Source of the DNA: Acidaminococcaceae bacterium
GTDB lineage: Bacteria; Bacillota; Negativicutes; Acidaminococcales; Acidaminococcaceae
Direction of reading: 5' to 3'
Length of the DNA: 64,000 nt
NCBI GenBank assembly: GCA_944390935.1
Contig: CALXRU010000002.1
Coordinates: 1-64,000, forward strand
Made by a program: the position numbers and the translations under genes
Shown here: positions 35,316 to 43,819 of the stretch, piece by piece
How the letters are laid out: each line of letters starts with the position of its first letter
Numbering within the stretch: the stretch's first letter is position 1
Notes under the pieces: model-generated
Seen by the model: only the letters and a program-made list of their open reading frames with translations
What the model was told of the DNA's origin: nothing
Databases searched by the model: none

Positions 35316-36206
35316 ATGGCAACAAAAATGCAGCTTTTTATGGAATATTTAACGGTTGAGCTGGGCCTTGCGACAAACACGCGGCAGGCTTACAACCGTG
35401 ATTTGAGCCTGTTTGTGGACTGGCTGGGCTTTAAAAGCGCCGACAGCCTGATAAATGTGGAACGCCGGCAGGTGACTGATTATCTGACGTGGCTGAAAGA
35501 AAAAGGCCTTGCTGCCGCGACTATTGCCCGCAAACTGGCGGCGGTAAAATCTTTTTACCGTTTTATGACGGCGGAAGGTTATATGGATGTGAACCCCGCG
35601 GAAGTTGTGGAAGCGGGTATGAAAGGCATCAGGCTGCCGCGCGTATTGAGCGAGGACGAAGTGCTGCGCCTTTTGAACCAGCCGGATATAACAATGCCGG
35701 AAGGCTTACGCGACCGTACGATGCTGGAGGTTTTGTACGCTACCGGCATGCGCGTTTCGGAGCTTATCAACCTGACGCTGGAGCGCGTGAACCTGAACAT
35801 GAAGTACATCATTGCTTTCGGTAAGGGTTCCAAGGAGCGCATTATTCCGCTCGGTTCTGTCGCCGCGGGATTTTTGCAGAAGTATCTTGACGAAGTGCGT
35901 CCCAAACTTGTGCATGAGGACCGCACGAGCGATATAGTCTTTCTTGCTCAGGGCGGGCACGCGCTGACACGCCAGCGTTTCTGGCAGATTATCCGTGCAT
36001 ACGGCAAGGAAGCGCGCATAAAAAAGACTTTAACGCCGCATATCCTGCGCCATTCGTTTGCGACGCACCTTCTGGACAACGGTGCCGACCTGCGCAGCGT
36101 GCAGGAGCTTTTAGGGCATTCGGATATTTCCACAACGCAGATTTATACGCATTTAACCAACAAACGCCTGCGCGATATTTACGCCAAAGCGCATCCGCGG
36201 GCATAA
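35316..36206 (+). CDS. xerD: Site-specific tyrosine recombinase, XerD type
   Basis: A 296-residue tyrosine recombinase. The N-terminal SAM-like domain (1-100) is followed by the catalytic domain with Arg146 ('TGMRVSELINL'), the beta-hairpin Lys, 'PHILRHSFATHLLDNGADLR' (His242, Arg245), 'LGHSDISTTQIYTH' with the His and nucleophile Tyr277. Length and lack of neighbouring phage genes fit a chromosomal XerD, which resolves chromosome dimers at dif, rather than an element-borne integrase. No dif site was found in the window. Confidence 0.9.
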   Translation: MATKMQLFMEYLTVELGLATNTRQAYNRDLSLFVDWLGFKSADSLINVERRQVTDYLTWLKEKGLAAATIARKLAAVKSFYRFMTAEGYMDVNPAEVVEAGMKGIRLPRVLSEDEVLRLLNQPDITMPEGLRDRTMLEVLYATGMRVSELINLTLERVNLNMKYIIAFGKGSKERIIPLGSVAAGFLQKYLDEVRPKLVHEDRTSDIVFLAQGGHALTRQRFWQIIRAYGKEARIKKTLTPHILRHSFATHLLDNGADLRSVQELLGHSDISTTQIYTHLTNKRLRDIYAKAHPRA

Positions 36207-36218
36207 AGGAGGAATAAC

Positions 36219-37463
36219 ATGGCTAAAAGAGGAAGAAGCAAAAAATCTTCCAACTGGTTGACGGTGATTATGTTGGCAGTGGTGCTTATCGCCGCTGTGG
36301 CAGCAGGCATATATTACGCATCTTCGCGTGCAGAAAAAGATGTTGAAGGCGGCATTACCGGTGCGCCGGAGCAAATTGAACTGCTGGAGGAATCCAAGGT
36401 GGCACAGAAAGCTGTGGACGACATTTTGCTGACGCGCGACAACTGGCAGCTTACCGATAACGGCCGCGCCGAGCAGAGCGAAAAACAGTCTTCCGGCACG
36501 GAAGTAATCTGGAACAAACGCGAACTGGCAATCGGCATCCCGGCAGGGACGGAACTGCGCGACGCTGCGGGCTGGCTGCGCGACAAAATTGAAGGCAGCG
36601 GGCTGCAAAGCATGCGCCTTGAAGAAACTACTTATAACGACTGGGATTCCGTACGGCTGGATATTGCCATCAGTACCAAAGCGGGCGAGGGCACGAAAGA
36701 ATTTGTGACGGACGTGGTTTATTTTTACCACAACCTGAACCTTGATAAGCCTGATAAGGACATCAAGAAAGAAGAACCTGCAAAACCAAAACGCAGCCAT
36801 CACGGCAGATTGGCGGTAATTATTGACGACTGCGGCTACGACGTTGACCTTGTGCAGCGCCTTGTTAACCTGCATGCGCCATTCAGCTTTGCTATTATCC
36901 CGTACCGCGATTTCAGCAGCGATTCGCTGCACGTAATTAACGGCGGCGGTCAGATTGCCATGCTGCACCTGCCGATGGAGCCGATGAACGCTTCCGCGAT
37001 GAGCGAGGGCAAAAGCACTGTGCTGACCAGCATGGATGATAAGCGCATTATGCAGCTGACGCATGAAATGGTAAACAGCCTGCCCGGCATCAGCGGCGTG
37101 AATAACCATCAGGGCAGTAAAGCCACCAGTGACGAGCGTACAATGCGCGCTGTTCTGAAAGAGCTGAAACGCAACGGGCTGTTTTTTGTGGACAGTAACA
37201 CCTACGCCAAATCACTGGGAGACAAGCTGGCAGCGCAGATGGGCGTGCCGACCGGACGCAACAACATCTTTCTTGACAACAGCACCAACGAAGACGAAAT
37301 TATCGGTAAAATCTGGCAGGCAGCCGCTATTGCCGATGAATACGGCAGCGCCATTGCCATCTGCCACGCGCGCCCCCATACCGTCAACGCATGGGAGCAG
37401 GTTATTGATGAAGTTAAGGCTTCCGGGCTGAAGCTGGTGCCTGTCACAGAAGTTTTACACTAA
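36219..37463 (+). CDS. Divergent polysaccharide deacetylase family protein
   Basis: A 414-residue envelope protein: basic N-terminus, one membrane helix (about 13-32, 'WLTVIMLAVVLIAAVAAGIYY'), a variable stretch, then the YibQ-type deacetylase fold from residue 195 ('LAVIIDDCGYDVDLVQRL', 'PFSFAIIPY', 'IAMLHLPMEPM', 'GVNNHQGSKATSD', 'AICHARPHTVNAW'). The family is related to NodB deacetylases, with altered metal ligands; a cell-wall or exopolysaccharide substrate is likely but not known. It follows xerD by 12 bases. Confidence 0.87.
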   Translation: MAKRGRSKKSSNWLTVIMLAVVLIAAVAAGIYYASSRAEKDVEGGITGAPEQIELLEESKVAQKAVDDILLTRDNWQLTDNGRAEQSEKQSSGTEVIWNKRELAIGIPAGTELRDAAGWLRDKIEGSGLQSMRLEETTYNDWDSVRLDIAISTKAGEGTKEFVTDVVYFYHNLNLDKPDKDIKKEEPAKPKRSHHGRLAVIIDDCGYDVDLVQRLVNLHAPFSFAIIPYRDFSSDSLHVINGGGQIAMLHLPMEPMNASAMSEGKSTVLTSMDDKRIMQLTHEMVNSLPGISGVNNHQGSKATSDERTMRAVLKELKRNGLFFVDSNTYAKSLGDKLAAQMGVPTGRNNIFLDNSTNEDEIIGKIWQAAAIADEYGSAIAICHARPHTVNAWEQVIDEVKASGLKLVPVTEVLH

Positions 37464-37577
37464 AAACACTTGCGGTATTTGAAAAACAATCTTTAAATTG
37501 ATATAATATTTAATAGGGCTTTGCCTTAAATGCTTTTTAATGTTTTGTTTTATTTATGAAGGAGGACACAACCTACT

Positions 37578-38435
37578 ATGAAAACAGCTTTTTTAATGAC
37601 GGCTCTGACCGTGCTTTTAGTGCTTATCGGCGATTATTTCGGCGGTTTGCAGGGCATGATTGTGATGCTGAGCTTTTCTGTAATCATGAACTTTATTGCT
37701 TACTGGAACAGCGATAAAATGGTGCTGAGACACTACAATGCCCGCGAGGTTGACGCACAGTCCGCACCGGCGTTATATAAAATGGTGCAGGATTTGGCGC
37801 GCCGCGGTAATTTGCCGATGCCGAAAGTATATATTATTGACAGCCCGGTGCCGAATGCTTTTGCAACCGGCCGTAACCCCGAACACGCTGCCGTTGCCGT
37901 AACCACGGCACTGTACGATGTGCTTGACAAACGCGAAATTGCAGGCGTTTTGGGCCACGAGCTGAGCCACGTTAAACACAACGATATTTTAATCAGCACC
38001 GTTGCCGCAACCATGGCTGGTATTATTACCACCATTGCGCAGTGGGGCATGTTCCTTGGCGGTGGCCATCAGGATGAAGAAGGCAACAACGGCGGCAACT
38101 TTATCGTTACGCTGCTGATTATGATTCTGGCACCGATTGCCGCAGCATTGATTCAAATGGCGGTATCCCGCTCGCGCGAATACCTTGCCGACGAAGGCGG
38201 CGGCGAACTGAGCGGCGACCCGGACGCACTGGCGGACGCGCTTTTGAAAATTGACGCTTACGCACAGCGCCGCACCATGCCGGGCGCAACCACCGCAACG
38301 GCGCATATGTTCATCATCTGCCCGTTCAGCGCGCGCAACATGCAGCAGATGTTCAGCACTCACCCCAGCACGGAAGACCGTGTGGCGCGCCTGCGTGAAC
38401 AGGCTGCCGAAATGAGAAAACACGGAGGTCGTTAA
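37578..38435 (+). CDS. htpX: Membrane zinc protease HtpX
   Basis: A 285-residue M48 peptidase for membrane-protein quality control. Two N-terminal membrane helices, the zinc motif HELSH (residues 127-131, in 'VLGHELSHVKHND'), two further helices (about 140-195) and 'SRSREYLADEGG' with the third ligand Glu. The C-terminal 'MFSTHPSTEDRVARL' is a family signature. Good AAGGAGG site; the next gene begins 2 bases after the stop. Confidence 0.93.
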   Translation: MKTAFLMTALTVLLVLIGDYFGGLQGMIVMLSFSVIMNFIAYWNSDKMVLRHYNAREVDAQSAPALYKMVQDLARRGNLPMPKVYIIDSPVPNAFATGRNPEHAAVAVTTALYDVLDKREIAGVLGHELSHVKHNDILISTVAATMAGIITTIAQWGMFLGGGHQDEEGNNGGNFIVTLLIMILAPIAAALIQMAVSRSREYLADEGGGELSGDPDALADALLKIDAYAQRRTMPGATTATAHMFIICPFSARNMQQMFSTHPSTEDRVARLREQAAEMRKHGGR

Positions 38436-38437
38436 TA

Positions 38438-39520
38438 ATGGATAAGAAAACCAAACTGGCGTGGCTGAAAAGATATTCCGAAACCAATGCTGTATCGGGC
38501 TTTGAAGCCCCGATGAAAGAGCTTATGCAGGAACGCCTTGCAGGCAAGGCCGAAGTAAGCTATGACAAGCTGGGCAGCGTGGTGTTTACCAGTGCCGCAG
38601 CTGATGAAAACGCACCTAAAATTATGCTGGCAAGCCATATGGACGAAATCGGCTTTATGGTTAAGCATATTACCAAAGAAGGCTTTTTGAAATTTGTCTG
38701 CCTCGGCGGCTGGTGGGAGCAGGTTATGCTGAGCCAGCGTGTTACCGTCCACGGCAGCAAGGGCGACCTGTTTGGCGTTATCGGCAGCAAGCCGCCCCAT
38801 ATTTTAACGCCGGAAGAACGCACCAAAGTTGTGCAGAAACGCGATATGTATATCGATATCGGCGTTGAGGACGAAAAAGAAGCGCGCAAGCTGGGCGTAT
38901 TTGAAGGCTGCCCGGTTACGCCTTATGCCGAAATGGCAGTAATGGCAGACGGTAAAACCTTACTTGGCAAAGCCTGGGATAACCGTATCGGCTGTGCTGT
39001 TATGGCGGACGTTATGGATAATATTTCCGGCAAAAAACACCCCAACACCGTTTACGGCGTGGCAACCGTACAGGAAGAAGTCGGACTGCGCGGCGCACAG
39101 ACCAGCGTTAACCTGCTGAAACCGGATGTTGCCTTTGTAATCGATACCTGCGTGGCAGGCGGCACGCCCGGCGTGGCGGACGATGTTGCACCGGCAAAAA
39201 TCGGCGGCGGCATTGCCATTACCATTTACGATGCGGGCATGATTCCCAACACCGCGCTGCGTGATTTTGCGGCGAAGGTTGCCAAGGATTTGAAAATCCC
39301 GACGCAGATCAGCATTTCCGAAGGCGGAGCTACCGACGGCGGACGCATTCATCTGCACGGCGACGGCGTTTTAACCTTAACCTTCAGCATTCCGACGCGC
39401 TATATCCACAGCCATCAGTCCATTATCCATATGGATGATTACGAAGGCGCGGTAAAACTGATTACCGCCATGATTGAAAAGCTGGACGCCAAAAAGTACC
39501 AGCAGCTTTTAAAAGGCTAA
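38438..39520 (+). CDS. M42 family aminopeptidase
   Basis: A 360-residue metallo-aminopeptidase of the glutamyl/FrvX type. Metal and catalytic motifs are 'ASHMDEIGFMV' (first His), 'KAWDNRIGCAV' (bridging Asp), 'VATVQEEVGLRGAQ' (catalytic Glu pair), 'VIDTC' (Asp) and 'IPTRYIHSHQSIIH' (last His). These enzymes form dodecamers that trim peptides in the cytosol. Coupled to htpX with only 2 bases between. Confidence 0.92.
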   Translation: MDKKTKLAWLKRYSETNAVSGFEAPMKELMQERLAGKAEVSYDKLGSVVFTSAAADENAPKIMLASHMDEIGFMVKHITKEGFLKFVCLGGWWEQVMLSQRVTVHGSKGDLFGVIGSKPPHILTPEERTKVVQKRDMYIDIGVEDEKEARKLGVFEGCPVTPYAEMAVMADGKTLLGKAWDNRIGCAVMADVMDNISGKKHPNTVYGVATVQEEVGLRGAQTSVNLLKPDVAFVIDTCVAGGTPGVADDVAPAKIGGGIAITIYDAGMIPNTALRDFAAKVAKDLKIPTQISISEGGATDGGRIHLHGDGVLTLTFSIPTRYIHSHQSIIHMDDYEGAVKLITAMIEKLDAKKYQQLLKG

Positions 39521-39576
39521 AATCGTTTAACGATTTAGTATAAAATTAAAACCAAGAAGAATAGGAGCGATTTTAA

Positions 39577-39990
39577 ATGCAGCAGACACTCGTACTTGTA
39601 AAACCTGACGGAGTAAGAAAAAATCTTATCGGTGAAATTATCTCCCGTTTTGAACGCCGCGGTCTGAAAGTTTCCGCACTGAAACTTGTTAAAATGACCG
39701 ACGCACAGGCTAAATTCCATTATGCTGAACATGAAGGCAAACCCTTCTTTGGCGAACTTGTTGATTTCATTACCTCCGGCCCGGTTGCCGCTATGGTAAT
39801 CTCTGGCGAAAACGCAATCAAAGCAGTACGCGGCCTGATGGGCGCAACCAACCCGCTGGAATCCGTACCGGGCTCCATCCGCGGCGACTTTGCACTGTCC
39901 ATCGGTGAAAACATCGTTCACGGCAGCGACAGCGAAGAATCCGCTAAACGCGAAATCAACAACTTCTTCAAACCTGAAGAAATTTACTAA
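39577..39990 (+). CDS. ndk: Nucleoside diphosphate kinase
   Basis: A 137-residue kinase exchanging the gamma phosphate among nucleotides. The phosphorylated His115 is in '[17 protein letters not shown]', and '[18 protein letters not shown]' opens the protein. AGGAGCG site. A short palindrome AAATCGTT-T-AACGATTT lies just upstream (39520-39536) without a T-tract; its role is unclear. Confidence 0.96.
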   Translation: MQQTLVLVKPDGVRKNLIGEIISRFERRGLKVSALKLVKMTDAQAKFHYAEHEGKPFFGELVDFITSGPVAAMVISGENAIKAVRGLMGATNPLESVPGSIRGDFALSIGENIVHGSDSEESAKREINNFFKPEEIY

Positions 39991-40029
39991 GATTAAACTT
40001 ACAGATTGTTCCCAAAGGAGGGCGGCAGC

Positions 40030-40548
40030 ATGACGAAAGCAGCGGTTTATACAAGAACAGGCGATAAAGGCACCACCGGCCTTTATACCGGTGAGCGTGT
40101 TTCCAAGCACAGCCTGCGCGTGGAAGCGTACGGCACGGTGGACGAAATTACTTCGGCACTGGGGCTGGCACGCGCAACAGTAACAAGGCAGGATGTTAAG
40201 GGGACTATTTTAAAAGTCCAGCAGCTTTTGATGTCGCTGATGGCCGATATTGCAAGCGTGAACCTGCCTGAACCGTACATTAAAGAGGAACATGTAAAAA
40301 TGCTGGAAAGTACGATTGATAAGTTCGACGCGATGCTGGAGCCGCTTGGGCATTTTATTATCCCCGGCGACACCCTTGGCGCGGCGGCGCTGGATATTGC
40401 CCGCACCACTACCCGCAGGGCAGAACGCTGCGCACTGCGCCTAGCAGAAGAAGAACCTGTTAACCAGCAGGCTTTGATTGCGCTGAACCGTTTATCCGAT
40501 TTGTGTTTTATTCTGGCAAGGGTAGAAGCCGAAGTCGGCAACAAATAA
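40030..40548 (+). CDS. Cob(I)alamin adenosyltransferase, PduO type
   Basis: A 172-residue ATP:corrinoid adenosyltransferase that makes adenosylcobalamin. 'VYTRTGDKGTTGLYTGERV' is the ATP-binding loop and 'IARTTTRRAERCALRL' the conserved helix with the catalytic Arg. The ATG at 40030 follows AAGGAGG. It belongs to a different fold from the CobA/BtuR-type enzyme at 61335. Often the PduO type hands its product directly to a mutase; here none is adjacent. Confidence 0.92.
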   Translation: MTKAAVYTRTGDKGTTGLYTGERVSKHSLRVEAYGTVDEITSALGLARATVTRQDVKGTILKVQQLLMSLMADIASVNLPEPYIKEEHVKMLESTIDKFDAMLEPLGHFIIPGDTLGAAALDIARTTTRRAERCALRLAEEEPVNQQALIALNRLSDLCFILARVEAEVGNK

Positions 40549-40563
40549 TTAAGTTTTACGCAG

Positions 40564-40592
40564 GCCGCCGTAATACGGCGGCTTTGCTTTTT
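40564..40592 (+). terminator. Terminator after the PduO-type gene
   Basis: GCCGCCGT (40564-40571), loop AAT, ACGGCGGC (40575-40582), then a T-rich run. It ends only a dozen bases before the next start, so some read-through is plausible. Confidence 0.75.
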
Positions 40593-40603
40593 GGGGAAAG
40601 AAC

Positions 40604-41794
40604 ATGAAGAACTGGAAAGTTATTCTGGCCATTTTAACGGCCAATGTTGTTTTTATGTCGGCAAGCTATACCATGCTGATACCTTTTTTGCCGATGTACC
40701 TTATCCGCGAGCTGGGCGTGCCGCAGAGCGATGTACAAATGTGGTCGGGCGTTGTGTTTTCGGTTACGTTTTTAATTGGCGGTATTATGGCGCCTATCTG
40801 GGGCAAAATGGCCGATAAACACGGCAAAAAGCCGATGGCTATCCGCAGCGGTTTGGGTTTGGCGCTGTCATACCTTCTGGGCGGTATGGTAACAAGCCCG
40901 GAGCAGATGGTGGGCGTGCGCGTTTTGCAGGGTTTTGCCGCAGGTTTGTGGTCGGTGTGCCTTGCCATTGCCACGTCGTCGGTGCCGGTTGGCAAGCTGG
41001 GTATGAGTTTGGGTATATTGCAGTCCGGCCTGACTGCCGGCAACGTCATCGGGCCGCTTATCGGCGGTGTGCTGGCGTCGGCGTTCGGCATGCGCACATC
41101 GTTTTATCTTGGCGGCGCGGTGTTGTTCATCATCACGCTGGTGTTCTGGTTTTATATTCCGGAACCGCCCGGCAGTAAAGCCTCCAAAGAAGAACTGGAG
41201 GGCGAATCCGCAACGGCGCTGTTAAAAAATCCGCCCATCCGCGAGGCGCTTATTTGCAGCGGCATTGTGCAGATGGTAATTCTTTTAATTCAGCCGATTA
41301 TAAGCCTGTATGTGGAGCAGCTTTACGACGGTACGGATAACATTATTTTCATTGCGGGGCTGGTGTTCTCGCTGGTGGGCATTGCCAGCGCCATTACCGC
41401 GCCGTATTGGGGGCGCTTTGGGCAGAACAGGGGCTTTTACCTGTCGCTGTCGCTTTCGTCAGTCGGTGCTGGCATTGTAATGATTTTGCAGTCCGTGCCC
41501 GATTCACTGACGCTGTTTGCCGTGCTCAATTTTACGGTGGGGCTGTTCTTTGCGGGCATCCACCCGTCAATCAGCGCTATTCTGGCGAACAAAACGGAAC
41601 GCACTCAGCGCGGGCGCGTGTTTGGTATGCTGTTTTCAGCGCAGCAGTTCGGCTCAATGGTTGGGCCTTTGGTAGGCGGTGTAATTGCAACCTTTTTGCC
41701 GCTGCACGTTCTGTTTGTACTGGGCGGCTGCGTGCTGCTTGCCATTGCCGCAGTTATCTACAAACGCCACCGCGGCGAAGCGCCTGTAATGTAA
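40604..41794 (+). CDS. MFS transporter, drug-efflux type
   Basis: A 396-residue, 12-helix major facilitator protein. Motif A-like 'GKMADKHGKKPMAIR' lies between helices 2 and 3 and motif C-like 'LQSGLTAGNVIGPLIGG' in helix 5, the pattern of proton-driven exporters (Bmr/MdtG group). Substrate unknown. GGGGAAAG precedes the ATG. Confidence 0.85.
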   Translation: MKNWKVILAILTANVVFMSASYTMLIPFLPMYLIRELGVPQSDVQMWSGVVFSVTFLIGGIMAPIWGKMADKHGKKPMAIRSGLGLALSYLLGGMVTSPEQMVGVRVLQGFAAGLWSVCLAIATSSVPVGKLGMSLGILQSGLTAGNVIGPLIGGVLASAFGMRTSFYLGGAVLFIITLVFWFYIPEPPGSKASKEELEGESATALLKNPPIREALICSGIVQMVILLIQPIISLYVEQLYDGTDNIIFIAGLVFSLVGIASAITAPYWGRFGQNRGFYLSLSLSSVGAGIVMILQSVPDSLTLFAVLNFTVGLFFAGIHPSISAILANKTERTQRGRVFGMLFSAQQFGSMVGPLVGGVIATFLPLHVLFVLGGCVLLAIAAVIYKRHRGEAPVM

Positions 41795-41845
41795 AAATAA
41801 GCTGTACCGTAAGGGTTAATCCTGCCGGTGCAGCTTTTATTTTGT
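41794..41845 (+). terminator. Terminator of the MFS exporter gene
   Basis: AAAATAAGCTGTACCG (41794-41809) pairs with CGGTGCAGCTTTTATTTT (41826-41843) with a small bulge. Confidence 0.75.
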
Positions 41846-41959
41846 GTAAAAAACGAAAATTTTTAAATTAAATACAGCAATTTTGTAAAAAATGTATTAT
41901 AATTATAGAGATATAACAAAAACGGTTTTTAACCGTAAGCCAGGAAGGTTTTACCGCCA

Positions 41960-43090
41960 ATGAGAACGACTTATTTAAAAATATATCAGGATGCTTTAAG
42001 GCATAACCTGCGTGCTATCCGCGCTTTAGTGCCAAAAGAAACGGAAACGGTAGCTGTTGTTAAGGCTAACGCTTACGGCTATGGCGCGGTGCTGGTGGCA
42101 GGCATGGCCATGGAAGAAGGCTACGAGGCGCTTGCAGTTGCCGTAACGGGCGAGGCGCGCCAGCTGCGCGAGGCGGGCTTTAAATGCCCGATTTACCTTT
42201 TGGGGCTGCTGATGCCGGACGAATACGAGGACGCTTTTGAAACGGACGCTATTATTCCGATTTGCGAATCGACCAATTTAAAGTTGCTGGATGAAACGGC
42301 GGCGCATTTTGGCAAAACCGCCAGCGTAATGGTAGCGGTGGACAGCGGCATGAACCGTATCGGCGTGCAGGCTGAGGACGTGCCTGAGTTTTTGGAGGCT
42401 ATCAAAAAATATACCAACATTACCGTGCATGGCTTTTTTACGCATTATGCCTGCGCAGACGGCGAGAGTCACGAGCATGTTAAGCGCCAGATGTACCGCT
42501 TTGAAAGCATGGTAAGGCGCATACCGAACCCGGAAAGATATATTTTTACCGCAGCCAACAGTTCTACGACGCTGTACTTCCCGGAATCCTACTACGACGC
42601 AGTGCGCCCGGGGCAGATTATTTACGGCTACATGCCGGACGGGCACGCCGACACGCAGGAGCGTGAAGATATGCTGCCGGAATTTGAAAGCTGCTTGGGG
42701 CTTTTCAGCCGTATAGTGCATATTCACAAGGTAAAAGCAGGAGATACCGTCGGCTACGGCGCAACCTATAAATGCGACGAGGATACATGGATTGGTACCG
42801 TGCCTATCGGCTATGCGGACGGCTATCCGCGCTGCCTTTCCAACCGCGGTGAGGTTTTAATCGGCGGAAGGCGCTATAAAGTGGCAGGGCGTGTGTGCAT
42901 GGACCAGGTTATGATTGAGCTGGGTCACGAAACGGACGTTAAAGTTGGCGACGAGGTAGTGCTTATCGGCAGGCAGGGCGGCGATGAAATTACCGTCAGC
43001 GATATTGCAAGGCTTGCGGATACACATCCGGACGAAATTTCCTGCCAGTTAACGCAGCGCATACCGCGCATTTACTGCAACAAATATTAA
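41960..43090 (+). CDS. alr: Alanine racemase
   Basis: A 376-residue PLP enzyme that makes D-alanine for peptidoglycan. Lys35 in 'AVVKANAYGYG' binds PLP; Tyr266 in 'DTVGYGATYKCDEDTW' is the second base; 'VDSGMNRIGV' and 'AGRVCMDQVMIEL' are also conserved. AGGAAGG lies upstream. Some relatives act on serine or other amino acids; alanine is the default. Confidence 0.92.
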   Translation: MRTTYLKIYQDALRHNLRAIRALVPKETETVAVVKANAYGYGAVLVAGMAMEEGYEALAVAVTGEARQLREAGFKCPIYLLGLLMPDEYEDAFETDAIIPICESTNLKLLDETAAHFGKTASVMVAVDSGMNRIGVQAEDVPEFLEAIKKYTNITVHGFFTHYACADGESHEHVKRQMYRFESMVRRIPNPERYIFTAANSSTTLYFPESYYDAVRPGQIIYGYMPDGHADTQEREDMLPEFESCLGLFSRIVHIHKVKAGDTVGYGATYKCDEDTWIGTVPIGYADGYPRCLSNRGEVLIGGRRYKVAGRVCMDQVMIELGHETDVKVGDEVVLIGRQGGDEITVSDIARLADTHPDEISCQLTQRIPRIYCNKY

Positions 43091-43102
43091 AACGCAAAAT
43101 AA

Positions 43103-43146
43103 AAAAGCATCTGCTTGGGCGCAATGCCTTGGGCAGATGCTTTTGT
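43103..43146. terminator. Bidirectional terminator between alr and the orphan gene
   Basis: AAAAGCATCTGC (43103-43114) with GCAGATGCTTTT (43133-43144), A- and T-rich on the outer sides. Confidence 0.85.
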
Positions 43147-43160
43147 GTTTTTGGGCTTAA

Positions 43161-43538
43161 TTACATAACTGGAGTGGGGTCCAGCGGGGTATCGGTTGCG
43201 CCGGGCTGTTCAAAAATGAACGCCGGGGAAGGATAGTAGAACTGGCAGTGCTGGAAAGCAACGGTTTCGGTGGAGAAGCGTTTTAAGAGCGCGTAGGAAA
43301 CACGTTCTTCAAAGTCGATGAGGTTGTCCTTGTTGATATCGGCGTCATCGACGATAACCAGCAAAAACGGGCTTACTACCGGCGCGTTTTCGGGCAGTAC
43401 GCTTCTATCCAGAGGAATAGAGGGCACAATGCGCAGTTTGCCGATAACGTCCTTGTTATCGTTTAAAACATGTGCCGCATAAGTGTTTTCAAAAAGGGTT
43501 TTTGCAAGGCGAAGATCATAAGCATTGTTTTTTACCAT
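43161..43538 (-). CDS. Hypothetical protein with an EF-hand-like motif
   Basis: A 125-residue cytosolic protein of unknown family. Residues 68-79 contain 'DADINKDNLIDFEE', which resembles a dockerin or EF-hand calcium loop (Asp-x-Asn-x-Asp-x-Leu-Ile-x-Phe-Glu-Glu), and the N-terminal half carries Pro-rich beta strands. No signal peptide. It stands alone, divergent from the TAXI transporter operon. The calcium-loop reading is tentative. Confidence 0.6.
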   Translation of the reverse strand: MVKNNAYDLRLAKTLFENTYAAHVLNDNKDVIGKLRIVPSIPLDRSVLPENAPVVSPFLLVIVDDADINKDNLIDFEERVSYALLKRFSTETVAFQHCQFYYPSPAFIFEQPGATDTPLDPTPVM

Positions 43539-43819
43539 TTATAACACATCCTTTGATTTAATAAGTTTGTAATGCTTACAAATTTTTACAATAAATATGA
43601 TAACATGGTTACAGTTTTTTTGCAAAACTTTACATAACGCTATGAAATTTGAAATGTATTTTAAAAGTATACGTGTATACAAAAATAAAATATTAAAAAT
43701 AAAAACAAGTTTGCAGGAAATTGTGAAAAAAAAGCGAATTAAACTACATAATCATGTGGCGTAATACCTGTTTACTTTTGAGGAGGATATTCGTTCACTA
43801 AATTACAGGGGGGAATACT
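43539..43819. other. Divergent intergenic region upstream of the TAXI TRAP operon
   Basis: AT-rich, 281 bases without a gene. It contains a 17-bp inverted repeat TTTGTAA-TGC-TTACAAA (43566-43582) near the orphan gene and AGTATACGTGTATACA (about 43669-43684), which continues as TGTATACAAAAATAA, a 15-mer also found at 245-259. Either may be an operator; no promoter could be fixed with confidence. Confidence 0.45.

Noticed and set aside
35316-36206. Integrase marking a mobile element
   Set aside because: Length, motifs and housekeeping neighbours fit chromosomal XerD; there are no phage or transfer genes and no flanking repeats.
39520-39536. Terminator between the M42 peptidase gene and ndk
   Set aside because: AAATCGTT-T-AACGATTT is a good palindrome, but it has almost no loop and no T-tract; its role is left open.
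41407-41871. A 154-codon frame overlapping the MFS exporter on the same strand
   Set aside because: Runs inside the well-supported transporter gene in another frame and has no ribosome-binding site or known domain.
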